A DNA stretch of 64,000 nucleotides from assembly GCA_963680875.1 (NCBI GenBank), contig OY804588.1, positions 76,408,829 through 76,472,828 of the forward strand. The letters run 5' to 3'. Source of the stretch: Bathymodiolus brooksi. Lineage: Eukaryota; Mollusca; Bivalvia; Mytilida; Modiolidae. How positions within the stretch are numbered: position 1 is the stretch's first letter; every line of letters starts with the position of its first letter. The translations under genes were made by a program, and so were the position numbers. A model generated the notes under the pieces. The model saw only the letters and a program-made list of their open reading frames with translations. It made no database searches and was not told the origin of the DNA. Shown in pieces: positions 35,501 through 45,534 of the stretch.

Positions 35501-37874
35501 AAGTGTTTACGACAAGTGGAACATATCCGTGGTCGTTTGTGACACAGATATTCCATAACGGTCAACCAAGTCATGCAACCGTAAAATTTTCGTAGAGATG
35601 TCTTCAACTTTACCCAAAGGAACCCTTGGTTCAGTAGCTTCCTTGTTAGCAGCAACCCTCTATCAAGGAAATTCTGATAGGAACCACAAGCTCTAGAATA
35701 TCGTATCATCTGAGAGATAAATACTCCATATGCAGGTGCTGCTGGAATATCGCTACATATAAATGGAAAGTTCACAATGGGAAAATTGAAATCATCTCTT
35801 TTGTCGTAAATTATTAATTATTCTGTTGAAATCATGGGAAAACACAATCTTTAAATGTCAGTACAATCTAATTACAGGATATTTGGTATGGCGTCCTCCA
35901 TCATGTGGTTGATGAACATGAATGGCCTGTGCCTTATGTAGACCCATATGGGGATTCCTGTGTCATCGGCGGTTGCCAGCATGGACCTTTGGAGGAAAAC
36001 AGAGATACGACATATTTAAAAAAAGGTTCTTCTGCACACAACAGTTTACGATCAGTTGTGATGGACAAATACCTGGTCAACAGAGTTCACTATTATCTTA
36101 ACTGCAGGTACTTATGTCAACTATGTATTGTTAGCTCACCTCGCCCAAAGGGCCATTTGATGTATTGCCATCACTTGGCATCCGTTATCCGTCCATTAAC
36201 TTTTTCACATTTTGTCTGTGGGAAAGTGAATTTTTTGCAAAACGGAAATCAACACATTTTAAAACTTCTATCATTTGAGTAAGATATACAAAAATAATTT
36301 CCATAAAAATAACAAAGCTTAAAATTTTTTTATTATTAATTTTTACTTCATCCCACACCAATTGAGATCACCCTGTCTGTATGTCGTATCAGACTGTCCA
36401 TCTCCCTTGTAAAGTGCAACTCCTCCCAAACTGTTGTGAACACTACTTCTCTCAAATAATTTGTCTATTTCCATTTGACTTTGCAGGCTTTCATGACCCC
36501 ACCGATAAGTGACAGGGGCATGAAGTGTTACCCCTGTATGTCCGTCTGTACGTCTTGAAATAGGTTTCCATGCAATAACTCCTGAATGTCTCGACTGATT
36601 TATTTAAAATTTGGAAATGTTGTTTATATCAGTAATCCGCAAACGAAGTTCTAATTTTGGATATCTGGTATGAAGGGTTTTCAAGTTAGGGGGCTGCGGC
36701 ATCTTTGTCCAATGGACACGTTTCTTATACATGATATACATATGGTCGTATTATAGCGATTTTTGTAGCATTTATGTGGGATATACATCTGCATGTAGCA
36801 AGTTTTGATCCTTTTCACAAATAAAGAAAGTTGTTAATTTGTCTATAACACACTATCATGAATGATTTTATATTTTTAGGAGCACAGCAGAGTTGGAAAA
36901 TTTCCAAAATCTGATCCTTGCCTATGCCTCCAAGAGACATTCATATAGTCTCCCAGTGTACAGGGTTAGGAACAGACTGGCAGCTCTGGACCACAATGGC
37001 CATGTAGAGAGACCTTTAATGACTAACAAAGATGGTTCTTCAAGGTATGTATGGGAAAAACAGAAGGGTCAATCAAAAGTCATAAATCCGATAACATGAA
37101 CATCCCGGGAACATACAACCAAAACACACAAAAATATAAATCACATCAACAACAAAAAAACGTGAACAACACAGATCTCCGATGAAATGGGGGTAACTCA
37201 GATGCTCCGGAAGAGTCAACAGTTCCTGCCTATTGCAATACACCCACTGCGTTGTCCATGGTCAATTCCGTTAGAAGTCATGTCCGATGAAGGGAAAGAC
37301 ATCAACAACAAATGAAGACCAGTTCTGATTTGGGTAACAGACACCCTGTTACCCAAATCAGCTGTTCACCAGCTCGTGATGCCTGCCGTAGAACTTCTTG
37401 AGGGATGACCACAACCTAAAATCTGTCTACAAATCCTTCATAAAGTGGACCTGTAATGATATGTTTAGTTGCTCATTCACTATACATTCGAGATATTCAT
37501 CTTGAATTGAAAGTTAGGTCTCCATGGATCATAATTTCAATTCTATTGTTTTATTCTTGTGAATTACATTGTATGTATTTTTCTACTTCAGATGGCAGAG
37601 AAGTTACAACAAAAAGACAACTAGATGGTCTGTGAAGCCTGTTAAAACTGACAAGTCATATTTTTATGTTCCAAGACTATTAAGGGCCATCATTTGTATG
37701 AGACTGCAGGATAATGAAGGAATGAATCAACGTGTGCAGTTGGAAGTAGATGATCCCAGAAGAATCTCTGTCCATCTTGCACCAATTCCACCACCTCCAA
37801 CTCGGGATATTGTAGCATCTCATAAGTCCAGATATGAAAACCAAGACAAAACAATTGACTATATTATCCCATAA
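26573..37874 (+). CDS. Kolobok-like DDE transposase, 12 exons, 747 residues
   Basis: Exons: 26573-26772, 27324-27506, 28918-29022, 29500-29589, 30546-30831, 31640-31922, 33059-33295, 33575-33651, 34881-34985, 35878-36107, 36880-37044, 37592-37874. All introns are GT-AG and the frame stays open. The N-terminus is basic (RGRKRTLTDSERKRNRS), then WNELKKVLRVKTHAKVAKIL, probably DNA-binding. An acidic linker (about residues 120-230) follows. A zinc-ligand-like set comprises C264, C269, C290, H294/H297, before WCSQP. The RNase H-fold core has GDGRMDSPGHS (D384/D388), VVTDAHNQ (D452), DVWHGTKNLGKKL, NHYWHTAE, CQHGPLE and ELENFQNLIL (probable catalytic E605). The motif string is that of transposases often fused to THAP domains in fish and cnidarians; no THAP domain is seen here. 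AATAAA overlaps the end (37875-37880). An intact, intron-rich frame could alternatively mean host recruitment. Confidence 0.88.
27712..28785 (+). repeat. Three imperfect tandem copies of about 360 bp in transposase intron 2
   Basis: Copies begin near 27712, 28085 and 28440, each with GGCTRAATGAAAAYCATT, then CATAAAACTTRGTT, GTGAATTATCAC, CATATAAAAGCTTTC and GGATCCTGTAAGTATGAT-like blocks. The copies are clearly diverged. No coding capacity. They account for most of the 1.4-kb intron. Confidence 0.75.
29609..30070 (+). repeat. Dispersed repeat with complementary ends in transposase intron 4
   Basis: Starts TCTCCCCTTCGAACGAAGGG, ends near TTAAGGGGAGACG. It has two internal direct copies of about 190 bp, each with AGATAAGTCAATTATATTTG-like, GGTGTATGACCATAAGG and ACCTTGACCTTTGACCTC. 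GAC-CTTGACCTTTGACCTC motifs are frequent in bivalve dispersed repeats. Non-coding. Confidence 0.65.
30190..31425 (+). repeat. Two copies of a palindrome-ended repeat flanking transposase exon 5
   Basis: Copy 1 (30195-30420): ATACCCCGCTCC, TTTTACCTCTGTCC, GGCAGCAATCTGATATTTGG, TACTTCCTGTTTGCTGACAT. Copy 2 (30876-31425) runs from TACCCCCGCTCCCC to AGCGGGGGTATCAT with three tandem units of about 175-190 bp, each with CTGATATTTGGTCACAAGC and GACCCRTCAGATTCCT. Exon 5 (30546-30831) lies between them. Open frames called inside are accidental. Confidence 0.75.
32125..32285. repeat. Foldback (hairpin) element in transposase intron 6
   Basis: The left arm AAATAAATCATGGAAGCCAG, AATGTGTTGGGAGTTGTAAC, ATGGATTGGCGGATATTAGT faces its near-complement (ACTAATATCCGCTGATTCAT ... 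CACATTCTGGCTTCCATTAT) with a short loop at GAGCCAGAAGC. RNA across it would form a roughly 70-bp stem. A MITE-like insertion. Confidence 0.8.
34050..34700 (+). repeat. Palindrome-headed dispersed repeat in transposase intron 8
   Basis: Starts TTAGCTTACCTGGCCCAAAG, GGCCATGTGAACTTTTGTCA; has internal repeats with GAAACCACWRAACAGATTTG and AACCAAACTTGGCAGAAATG; ends near CAGGTGAGCGATACAGGCTCACCTGAG. A short copy of the head lies at 36131-36215 and a tail copy (CGGGTCAGGTGAACTAATAA) at about 39480-39525. This family is widespread in bivalves. Confidence 0.7.
35236..35815 (+). repeat. Best full-length family A copy, in transposase intron 9
   Basis: About 580 bp: AGAGTTTGAAGATACCAAAG, GGGCAATCTGAAACCGTATA, ACAGACAATACAATGGCC, CGAACCCCACTAAAAACAGG, GGTGCTCCGGAAGTGTAAGC, CCACTAGTGGCACCCGTGTT, GGTTCAGTAGCTTCCTTGTT, AGCAACCCTCTATCAAGG, to ACATATAAATGGAAAGTTCA. 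It is bounded by exons 9 and 10, so it inserted into the intron without harming the frame. No protein is encoded; mobilising enzyme unknown. Confidence 0.8.
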
Positions 37875-37880
37875 AATAAA

Positions 37881-39636
37881 TTTTAATTGTCACTTTGTTA
37901 TACCCCCTGCAACAAAGTTGTAGGGGGGTATACTGGTTTCACCATGTCCGTCCGTCTCTAGACAAATCCTATTTCGTACAATAACTTGAGTTATGTTTCT
38001 TAGAATCTTTTAAAATTTTATCAGCTGTTTACAGGTGAAGAGAGGAGGATCCTTTTTATTTTTGACGATTTGCACTTTTGCTGTTCCAGAGTTATTGGAC
38101 TTGTTATGATGGAAAATATAATTTTTACCCTATGTCGTATGATAACTTGAGTAGTGTTTCTCAGAATGTTTTGAAATTGTATCAGCAGCTTACCAGTGAA
38201 GAGAGGAGGATCCCTTTCATTTTTGGTTGGAACAATCAGTAATGTTTTGGTTATGGAAATAGGTTGGACAGATGTGGGGGGTATATCTTAGTGAGCTGTG
38301 CTCACAGTAATACTAGTCTTTGCTGGTCTAACAGAAGGTCTGCACATTTAGTGAGGAAAAATACCCAAGTCAGGATAATGGTTTTCCAAATTGTCCAATG
38401 CGCAATAATGATGGCGCTCAGTGTGTTGATCTAGTTAATACAAAACAGGACAACTTTTTAGGACCTCACAAGAAACATCTCTGCCAAGTTTGGTTAAATT
38501 CTGTTCAGATTACAATTTGAAAGAACATTGTTCAATAACAACTATTTTCACAAGTAGATAAATACCCGGTAGCGTAAATTAGTAATTACTACTGTAATTA
38601 GTTAATCAATCAATGTATCTGGAGACAAAGTAATTTTGATTGTTGTATATATTAATGCATTTTATCCACATATCCTGTAAGAGCTCAGGATCCAAATATA
38701 TTCAATTGTTTTGATTTTATCTGTGACATTGAGAATAAGTTGAGAAAATAAATGATATATTAAATCATATAGTATTCCATGAATTTTGCCATGTTTTCCC
38801 TTATATTTTTCGTTCACATTAGTGAAGTTTAGATGACCCGGTACTAAAAGTTAGTACTGTACACGAGACATAGTATTGCTTTACCAATACATGTAAAGCG
38901 ACACATAGAATCACTTTGTCAATATTTTTATATCAGTTATATCTTGGTATATTTGAGGATTCTATCAAGGGATAGAATATAACTTGTGGTTTATTTATTT
39001 CACCAGCTAGCCGCTACATAATTTTTGGCATCCTCGGCGGGATATATTTCACCAGCTAGCCCGCTAAAATATGTTAAACTACCTAATTTCCATGTAGCTG
39101 CAGTAAAAATTTGAGCTCATTTAGATTTATAATAAAGCAGCAATGGACAATTGAACAAATTTCTATTTTTAGTAACAATAGCCATCTTGAATGGAGGGCA
39201 GGTCTGTCTTGACACAATTATCAAAGAGGACCATCTGAAGACCATTCCACCATAGTTTGGGCCCAATTGGCCCAGCAGTTTCAAAGAAGATAATTTTTAA
39301 GTGATTTTTTGCAAAATTTTATATTTTTAGTAATGGCAGCCATGTTGGTTGGCGGGGGGATTGTCGGACACAATTCTGAAAGGGGAGCACTCAAGGACCA
39401 TTCCACCAAAGTTTGGTTCAAATTGGCCTAGTGGTTTTAGAGTTGATTTAAATGCAAAAAGCTAACGACAGACGCCCAGTGGTAGCAATAGCTCTCGTGA
39501 CCCTTCGGGTCAGGTGAACTAATAATAAGATGGCAAAACTTTCAAATTAAATTTACAATTCCAGCTGACCAACTTGTGAAATTAACAACTCATTGGGGTA
39601 TATGGGATAAAATACAAAATATTTCATGAACAAGTT
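37881..39636. other. Spacer between the two converging transposon genes
   Basis: Holds a palindrome-headed repeat (about 37900-38315: ATACCCCCTGCAACAAAGTT, GTAGGGGGGTATACTGGTTT, two internal copies with GTGAAGAGAGGAGGATCC) and degenerate pieces at about 39175-39530 (GACCATTCCACCAWAGTTTG twice). An inverted word, TTTCACCAGCTAGC, is doubled near 38998 and 39048. No exon-like sequence is seen. Confidence 0.6.
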
Positions 39637-42600
39637 TTAATCAAATCGTCCAGGAATGAAACCCTTGTATTGTCCATATGGATCAGGATACTTGTCCCTA
39701 ATTCTCCAAGTACAACAGCTTGGGATCACACGTCTAACCCCAGCTCCAAGTCGGCCATGTGCCCAAATGGTATACTGGCGGTAGGCTGCATACCTATTGG
39801 ATCTGTTGTAATCCTGGTCATGGGGCATTACTAAAAGTTCCTCTCGAAACATTCTGGCAACCCCCAACACTGCCTCATCAAGGACAATCAGATCAAAGTC
39901 CTACAATAAAGACAAGAGATTTAATAAAAATAGAGTAAAGACATGGTAATAAACCATTCAGGACCGACCATTTAAATTGAAGGGGGGTAATGTTTTTTTA
40001 TTCATACACGACAAAAATCATATTCTTTTTTTTTCTGATGCATATTATACTGTGAAAATTGCAAGTCGGAATATTTTCTTTTCTCCTGAACAGCCAAATT
40101 TTTTTTTTCTTCCCAAGATTCAGAATAAAAATATTTTTTGGATAAAAAACTTGCCCTCCCCCCTGCAAGTTAAATGGTCGATCCCATAATACATTTGCAA
40201 GTTTTATTTCATACATGTAGGTATTGGGATCCACTGAAATTGACAATTAAAAGTATGAAGGTTTGGTTGCCTTAAAAAATTGAGATTTTTATAGTGCTTT
40301 CTGGAAGGTCTTTGCTGAGAGGCACACCTTGTTAAAAAAATTAGTAAATAATGAACTTACACTGGCATACACTTTTGCTGCTCATACTTGCATATATCAA
40401 ACATCCATCTGAGATGGTCCTAAATACATCCCTTTCAGGTTTTAAATGCACATGAAACTTGGAAAATCATTTATTGTAAAAAAAAAATATAGAAATTTAT
40501 ACATACTGCTATTTGAGAGTAGCAATTTTTTGGGTTCCTGCCACAGCAATGCCTCTCAGCTTCTGATGGCATATCCCTGCAGTAGGAGCAGGTACACCAC
40601 TCTGGTGATGTACTGCCTTCTGGTGGATGATGTCCTCCACTTGGTGTCGTATTCTGACTATCAAGGATGTCAAAGACGTACCCAGGATGCCTAACTACCA
40701 TCTCGTTCACAATGGTCCTGAGCTGGTCTTCGGTTAGTCTTGATATTCTCTCCTTAAATAAATAAATAAATCATTTTAATGATTAATATGAAATCAATGG
40801 GAGTGCTTTACAGTTCAAGTACAAAAAAAAATGCATTACATAAAAAACAAATTAAAAACTTAATTTTGATTAAAATCAATGAGGTTTTCAATGCAGTGTT
40901 TAGTTTAAGCTCATTTATTTATAGTGCATTGGGGGATAAGCCAAGGCTTGGATGAAACCCCCTCTCCAGGTGGCGGGTGTGAGTACCACCTTCATAGCGG
41001 CCCTACTGAGCCTACTCTTATCGAACCCTATAAAGGGGTCTTTAACATGCTAGGGGTAAGAAGAGTTTGAAGATACCAAAGGGGCAATCAGAAACCGTAT
41101 ATCGAAGTAGAGCAGACAATACAATGCCCAAAAGGACAAACAACAATCGACAAAACATATATATAAAACTAAAGATCGAGTATCTCGAACCCCACTAAAA
41201 ACCGGGGGTGAACTCAGGTTCTCCGGAATGGTAAGCAGTTCCTGCTCCACTAGTGGCACCCGTCGTGTTGATATAGTATAATCATATGCGCCAGAAAAAA
41301 ATTATGATTTTTATCGTCCCATCCAACTGACAAGCGTGGTTTCCTGATACCATCCTCGCCTTATGAAAGTATTATTTTATATTTTTTTTAGCAATCTGAT
41401 ACCTGACGTTCTTGATCTCTTCTTTGCCTCGTCTGAAGAGCAATATCGGCCCTATTTGGTGCACAAGTCTGTCTTCCTCCCCTGGAACCTCTTCCTCCTC
41501 TTGCCCCTCTTCTTGATGGTCTCCTTGTACTCCCCCTGGTTCTCTTTTCCCCCCTGCCTCTTCCTCTACCCCTTGGGGCCTGTGTATCACTGTCACTACA
41601 TGTACTGCCATCGTGTTTTGAAACAGAACTTTCAGAATACTATAAAGAAAAAATGTAATTTTGATTACATGTAGATATACACAATTGTGGACTTTCAGAA
41701 TTTATTTTACATTCATCTAGAAAAATGAGCTCTATTTTGTTTTTAAATAATTCATTTATATAAGTGAAATAGTTTGCACTAATTCAGTTTAGAGAAATAA
41801 AGAAAGTCTTATTTTAGATTTTGGAAGGAAAGATTTTCTGATGACCAGTTTTATTTCGTTTTTTTTGTTTTTTTTTTGTTTATGGGAGAACCATTTTGGT
41901 CTTGCAACAGGACAGGAGAGAAAAAAAATATTCCGACTTGCCATTTTCACAATAAAATCATATACTTGCCATTTTCACAGACACAGTATAATCATATACA
42001 AAATTTTGAAGAAAAAAAAAATCATTCCGGCAAATACAAATACAAATGTAAAAGAATATGATTTTTGTCGCGTCTGAAAAAAACCATAGCCCCCTTCAAA
42101 GTCAATAGTCAGTACCATATAATTTGCCATTAATATTTTCCAGCAACTGTCTTGTGGAATTAGAAGGTCTCTTTCGTTTCTAATCCAGCCCAAATTTCTC
42201 TAAAACGTTCCAGTCAATCAACAAATAAAACAACACTGGCTACGTCATTCGTTTTCATCAGACATGTATTTCACTGTGTTCTATGTCTCTGTTTTCATAT
42301 TGTCGGTAAAACTTGCTAAAATAAATTAATTTAACATGTGTATCAACATCTCGGGGAACAACTTCATAACTTATATGAGGAAAAAGACTAATTTAGTTAT
42401 TTTTAAGGCCGGCAAAAAAGTCCGATCGAAAATAACTCTAGTAGCTGCTTCAACAATTTGCCCCCATGGGGTGCCTCCTGGCATGTTTTCAATAGTTATC
42501 GTGGAAATATCGACTGAATCTGTTAAGGCATGTAGTTTTCATTCTTTCAAATGTTTCAGATCTATTCCTGATACAGAAATTATTTATCTCTACGTCTTTT

Positions 42601-42667
42601 AGATACAATATCGGTTCGCAAATAGCTTTTTTCCTCAACTTTTATAGAAACTTACCTGAATATCCAT
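39637..42667 (-). CDS. P2X7 ballast (C-terminal) domain protein, 4 exons, 252 residues
   Basis: Exons in reading order: 42667-42656 (MDIQ), 41639-41403, 40752-40507, 39900-39637; all junctions are GT-AG, phase 0. The ATG is preceded in frame by a stop. Residues 25-62 are Arg/Gly-rich ([23 protein letters not shown]), typical of RNA or nucleic-acid binding tails. Residues 134-252 match the cytoplasmic ballast domain of vertebrate P2X7: [19 protein letters not shown] (C136, C138, C141, C152, C153), C160, then [30 protein letters not shown] (C227, C228) and [11 protein letters not shown]. In P2X7 these cysteines form a dinuclear zinc site and the domain binds guanine nucleotide. No ion-channel part or membrane segment is present. 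Stand-alone ballast proteins occur in invertebrates; here the gene lies inside a transposon, converging on its transposase. Function in transposition is unknown. Confidence 0.87.
41057..41278 (+). repeat. Family A copy (proximal part) in ballast-gene intron 2
   Basis: AAGAGTTTGAAGATACCAAA, GGGGCAATCAGAAACCGTAT, AGCAGACAATACAATGCCC, CGAACCCCACTAAAAACCGG, CCACTAGTGGCACCCGTCGT. About 90% alike the same part of 35236-35460, so both copies are fairly recent. It lies between exons 2 and 3 of the minus-strand gene. Confidence 0.8.
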
Positions 42668-42822
42668 GCTGCAGCATCCGGGCTACTGGCATAAAAATAG
42701 ATAAATAAATAGAGTTGGCCTCGCCCAGATCAGTGCATAATTAATTAGCTTCCGGTAACGATGGTCAGCTTTTTTAGTCGAAAAAACAACGTTTCGGAGC
42801 GTATTCATCAATAATTCGGTGT
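42668..42822 (-). promoter_or_regulatory. Likely promoter/5' leader of the ballast-domain gene
   Basis: 155 bp between the right inverted repeat and the minus-strand start codon. On the minus strand ACCGGAAGC (about 42748-42756) resembles an ETS-type site. The symmetric spacing with the transposase leader (149 bp) suggests equivalent promoter layouts. Inference only. Confidence 0.3.
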
Positions 42823-42908
42823 TTAATCTTCATTTTATGAAGGTCAGTACGGAAATCGACAATAATTTTGGGTATGAAAAAATTACGCAGCTGGTAGACA
42901 ATATCCCT
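42823..42908 (-). repeat. Right terminal inverted repeat of the big transposon
   Basis: Reverse complement of 26338-26423 with a single mismatch. It ends GACAATATCCCT and is followed directly by TTAA (42909-42912) and GTATGAC (42913-42919), which mirrors the left flank. Confidence 0.96.
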
Positions 42909-43214
42909 TTAAGTATGACCGCATGTGACGTATGATCGATAAATTAATGTGTTTTCATATCTATGAAAAACATATTAAATATATATATTTCAGGTTCTAA
43001 ACTATCAATTTGCTATATAGATTTTCATCTTAATCAATAAATCTTCATTTAAATAAAGTTATTTCACTTCCTTTTGAGAACTATTTGTTCGCGAATTGTT
43101 GTCGGCAAAAAATATCTGGTATTTTACTACGCCAAATATTGAGGATTCCGTTGCATTAAAAAATGCATTTTTACGAGTTAAGATTATTTTTTAGGACATC
43201 GTGGATTGTAGGAT

Positions 43215-43372
43215 AATTACAATATTGGTCTGTTGAAGGTAAATATAGAATTTATTTGACTCGGCGCGAAACGGAGAGAAAGACTCGCTAAAAGCTCGTC
43301 TTGCACCCCGTTTCTCAGCCTTGTCAAATAAATTCTATATTTACCGTCAACAGACCAATATTGTATATATCC
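43215..43372. repeat. Foldback element
   Basis: ACAATATTGGTCTGTTGAAG, GTAAATATAGAATTTATTTG at 43229 faces its near-complement CAAATAAATTCTATATTTAC, CGTCAACAGACCAATATTGT ending near 43364. The loop is GC-rich and includes AGACTCGCTAAAAGCTCG. Hairpin MITE-like; non-coding. The rest of 42920-43990 has no recognisable feature. Confidence 0.75.
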
Positions 43373-43994
43373 CTATAGGACTACATTGAGAATGGACTTT
43401 GTCAGGCCGAATACAATACCAGAGAGTGCTCCTGGGATGGAGGAGATTTATGTGAGTCCTTGGTATTTGGTGGCATGGTCTTATCAAGACCACGCACATG
43501 TGGTAAGCCGTGTAGTTGTATAAATCCAACGCAAAAGAGAATCAGAAAACTAAACGTAAAGTGAAACCTAACAAGAAAAAGCATGAGCTAAATATAGATA
43601 TCTGGCTCTGAGTAGATATACCTTCAGGAATTCACGGCCGTATTTTAAAAGAGGCTTGTGACACTGATCATAGCCATAACCGAGGGATTGTAAAGTGTGA
43701 ATATAGAATCATGTCAGCCTCTGGATGATTTGTAATGTAATTCTATGAATTATTCTGGATATGATTTTTATAGAATGGATCTGTAATTATGACGGGACAT
43801 GTCATGAGCAAGGATATCTTCTGAGCAGGTCAACGTGATACAATTCTAGTCCAAACTCATTGGACAAAATTATGACAAAGATCACCCATGTCTTTTCAAT
43901 AACATATTTTAAAACATTTGATATTCATATTGTTTCAGTTAGTATATATGGATTACACATATTTCATCTATATAGAACGATATTGTTGATTTTA

Positions 43995-44575
43995 TTCACA
44001 CTAGTGGAGTAGGAACTGGTTACTCTTCCGAAACACCTGAGTTCAACACGATTTTTGGTGGCGTTTATTCGTGTTACTCGAACTTATGTTTTATGTGTAT
44101 GTTTTGTGGATCGTTGTTTGGTCATCTTGTGGTCCGTTCTTCTTCGATTTACGAATTCTGATTAGCCATTTGGTATCTACTTGGCAGTTTGTAAAGATGA
44201 CACACTATAAAAAGATACCAAAGGGGTAATAAGAAGCGATAAATCAAAGACATACAGACAATTAAATAACCAAAATGATAAACAATGAGGGACAGTACAC
44301 CACTCAGAAAAGTAAAAATCAAAATGAACCACACTAAAACCTGGGTGCCATCAGGTGATTCAGATGGGTTAGTATGCTCTGTTCTACTACTGACACCTGT
44401 CGTGTTACTATTTTTAGAGGGGTTCGTGATACTCGATCTTTAGTTTTACGTGTAGATTTTGTGGACAGTTGTTTGTCCTTTTTCTGTTGGCCATTGTGTT
44501 GGCTGTCCCTCTTCGGTTTACAGATTCTGCTTACCACATTGGTATCTTCAAATTCTTCTTAAACGACACAAACAT
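43995..44575. repeat. Cluster of family A pieces in alternating orientation
   Basis: A reverse piece (about 44000-44180), a forward piece (44205-44375: AGATACCAAAGGGGTAATAA ... CCACACTAAAACC) and another reverse piece (44385-44560: TTCGTGATACTCGATCTTTA, CATTGTGTTGGCTGTCCCTC, CACATTGGTATCTTCAAATT) sit side by side, suggesting nested insertion or inversion. A further degenerate forward piece may start near 44710. Confidence 0.65.
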
Positions 44576-44944
44576 CATCTGATATTAAAAGTGAATCTAC
44601 TAGAACCATTATCATATGATTGTATAGAAAAAAGTATGTTTTATTCAAACCCTCTACTATGTATACAGAGTGAACTCTATATACATTACATTCAGATGAA
44701 ATTATAAACGTTATGAAGAAACCGAAGGAACAATCAAGAGACAATGGCAGCATGGAGCACACAAAGCACATGACGTAGACAAATAAACAATAAATGAAGC
44801 AAAAACACAACACAACACAGACAATTAAACAGATGAACAACACAGACTTTACCAAAAACCGTGGTTGAACCTAGGTGCTCGCTACGGGTGGGCAATGTCT
44901 GCCTTTTATTCCTTTCAAAATCCAATACTTTTTCAAAAAAATTG

Positions 44945-45440
44945 AAGAGAGCAAGAAGAGTTTGCAGATATCAAAGGGGTAACCAGAATTCGTAAATGAC
45001 AGGAGAGACAGTGTAACACAATGGTCAAAAGAAAAAGGACAAAAGGACAAACTACGATCTACAAAACATACACATAAAACTAAAGATTGAGTAACACGAA
45101 CCCCACTAAAAACCGATGTGAGCTCAGGTTCAAAGTTGTAATGTTTTTTTGTTTTTTCTAGTAATTGAGTTGTATATCATTCTTTAAGTTACGGTTGATG
45201 ATTAACACTGGTATCTTCATTATGTGACCTTTGATACCTATATCGGCTACTTTATGACACACGTAGATATTAAAAAAAATCTTCTGAAATAATCGTCATT
45301 GGGGACGCTCAAAATCATAAGATTGGAAAACCATATAATTTAAACTTGTTTGGGGGCAATAAAACCTAAAGGTATAAAAAAAACCACTCTAAAGTCACCT
45401 CTGCCTGAGGGAGGAGAACCCCGGGTTTGATAATGATTAC
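44945..45440 (+). repeat. Family A copy followed by family B copy
   Basis: Family A at 44950-45135: AAGAGTTTGCAGATATCAAA, GGGGTAACCAGAATTCG, ACACAATGGTCAAAAGAAAA, AACCCCACTAAAAACCG. Family B at about 45245-45440: ATCATAAGATTGGAAAACCA, TATAATTTAAACTTG, GGGGGCAATAAAACC, CTGCCTGAGGGAGGAGAACC. The two families also neighbour each other at 23020-23565 and at 49135-49590. Confidence 0.7.
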
Positions 45441-45534
45441 ATAATTCAGTAACGATAACTATTATCTTATATACAATAAGATCGAGGATACAGGGATACT
45501 ACAAATATTGATGAAAATGTACTGTTTGTTTGTT

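Larger units (their letters stand above)
26338..42908. mobile_element. 16.6-kb Kolobok-like DNA transposon with two genes
   Basis: The ends are 86-bp inverted repeats starting AGGGATATTGTCTACCAGCT, with one mismatch between arms, and TTAA duplications abut both. Inside lie a spliced DDE transposase (+, 26573-37874) and a spliced P2X7 ballast-domain gene (-, 42667-39637), converging on a 1.76-kb middle spacer. Each start codon lies about 150 bp inside its inverted repeat, so each repeat probably supplies a promoter. Both reading frames are intact. Introns have collected shorter repeats (family A at 35236 and 41057, foldback at 32125, palindrome-ended repeats at 29609, 30876 and 34050). TTAA duplication and transposase type point to Kolobok; piggyBac also uses TTAA but has a different transposase. 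Confidence 0.92.

Noticed and set aside
41372..41611. Glu-rich minus-strand frame ([13 protein letters not shown]...) as the coding frame of ballast exon 2
   Set aside because: The neighbouring frame is Arg/Gly-rich, continues through both splice sites in phase 0 and joins the ballast exons; the Glu-rich frame does not.
26338..42908. piggyBac element
   Set aside because: TTAA fits, but the transposase has the GDGRxDSPGHS / VTDAH / DVWHG series of the Kolobok-like group, not piggyBac motifs.
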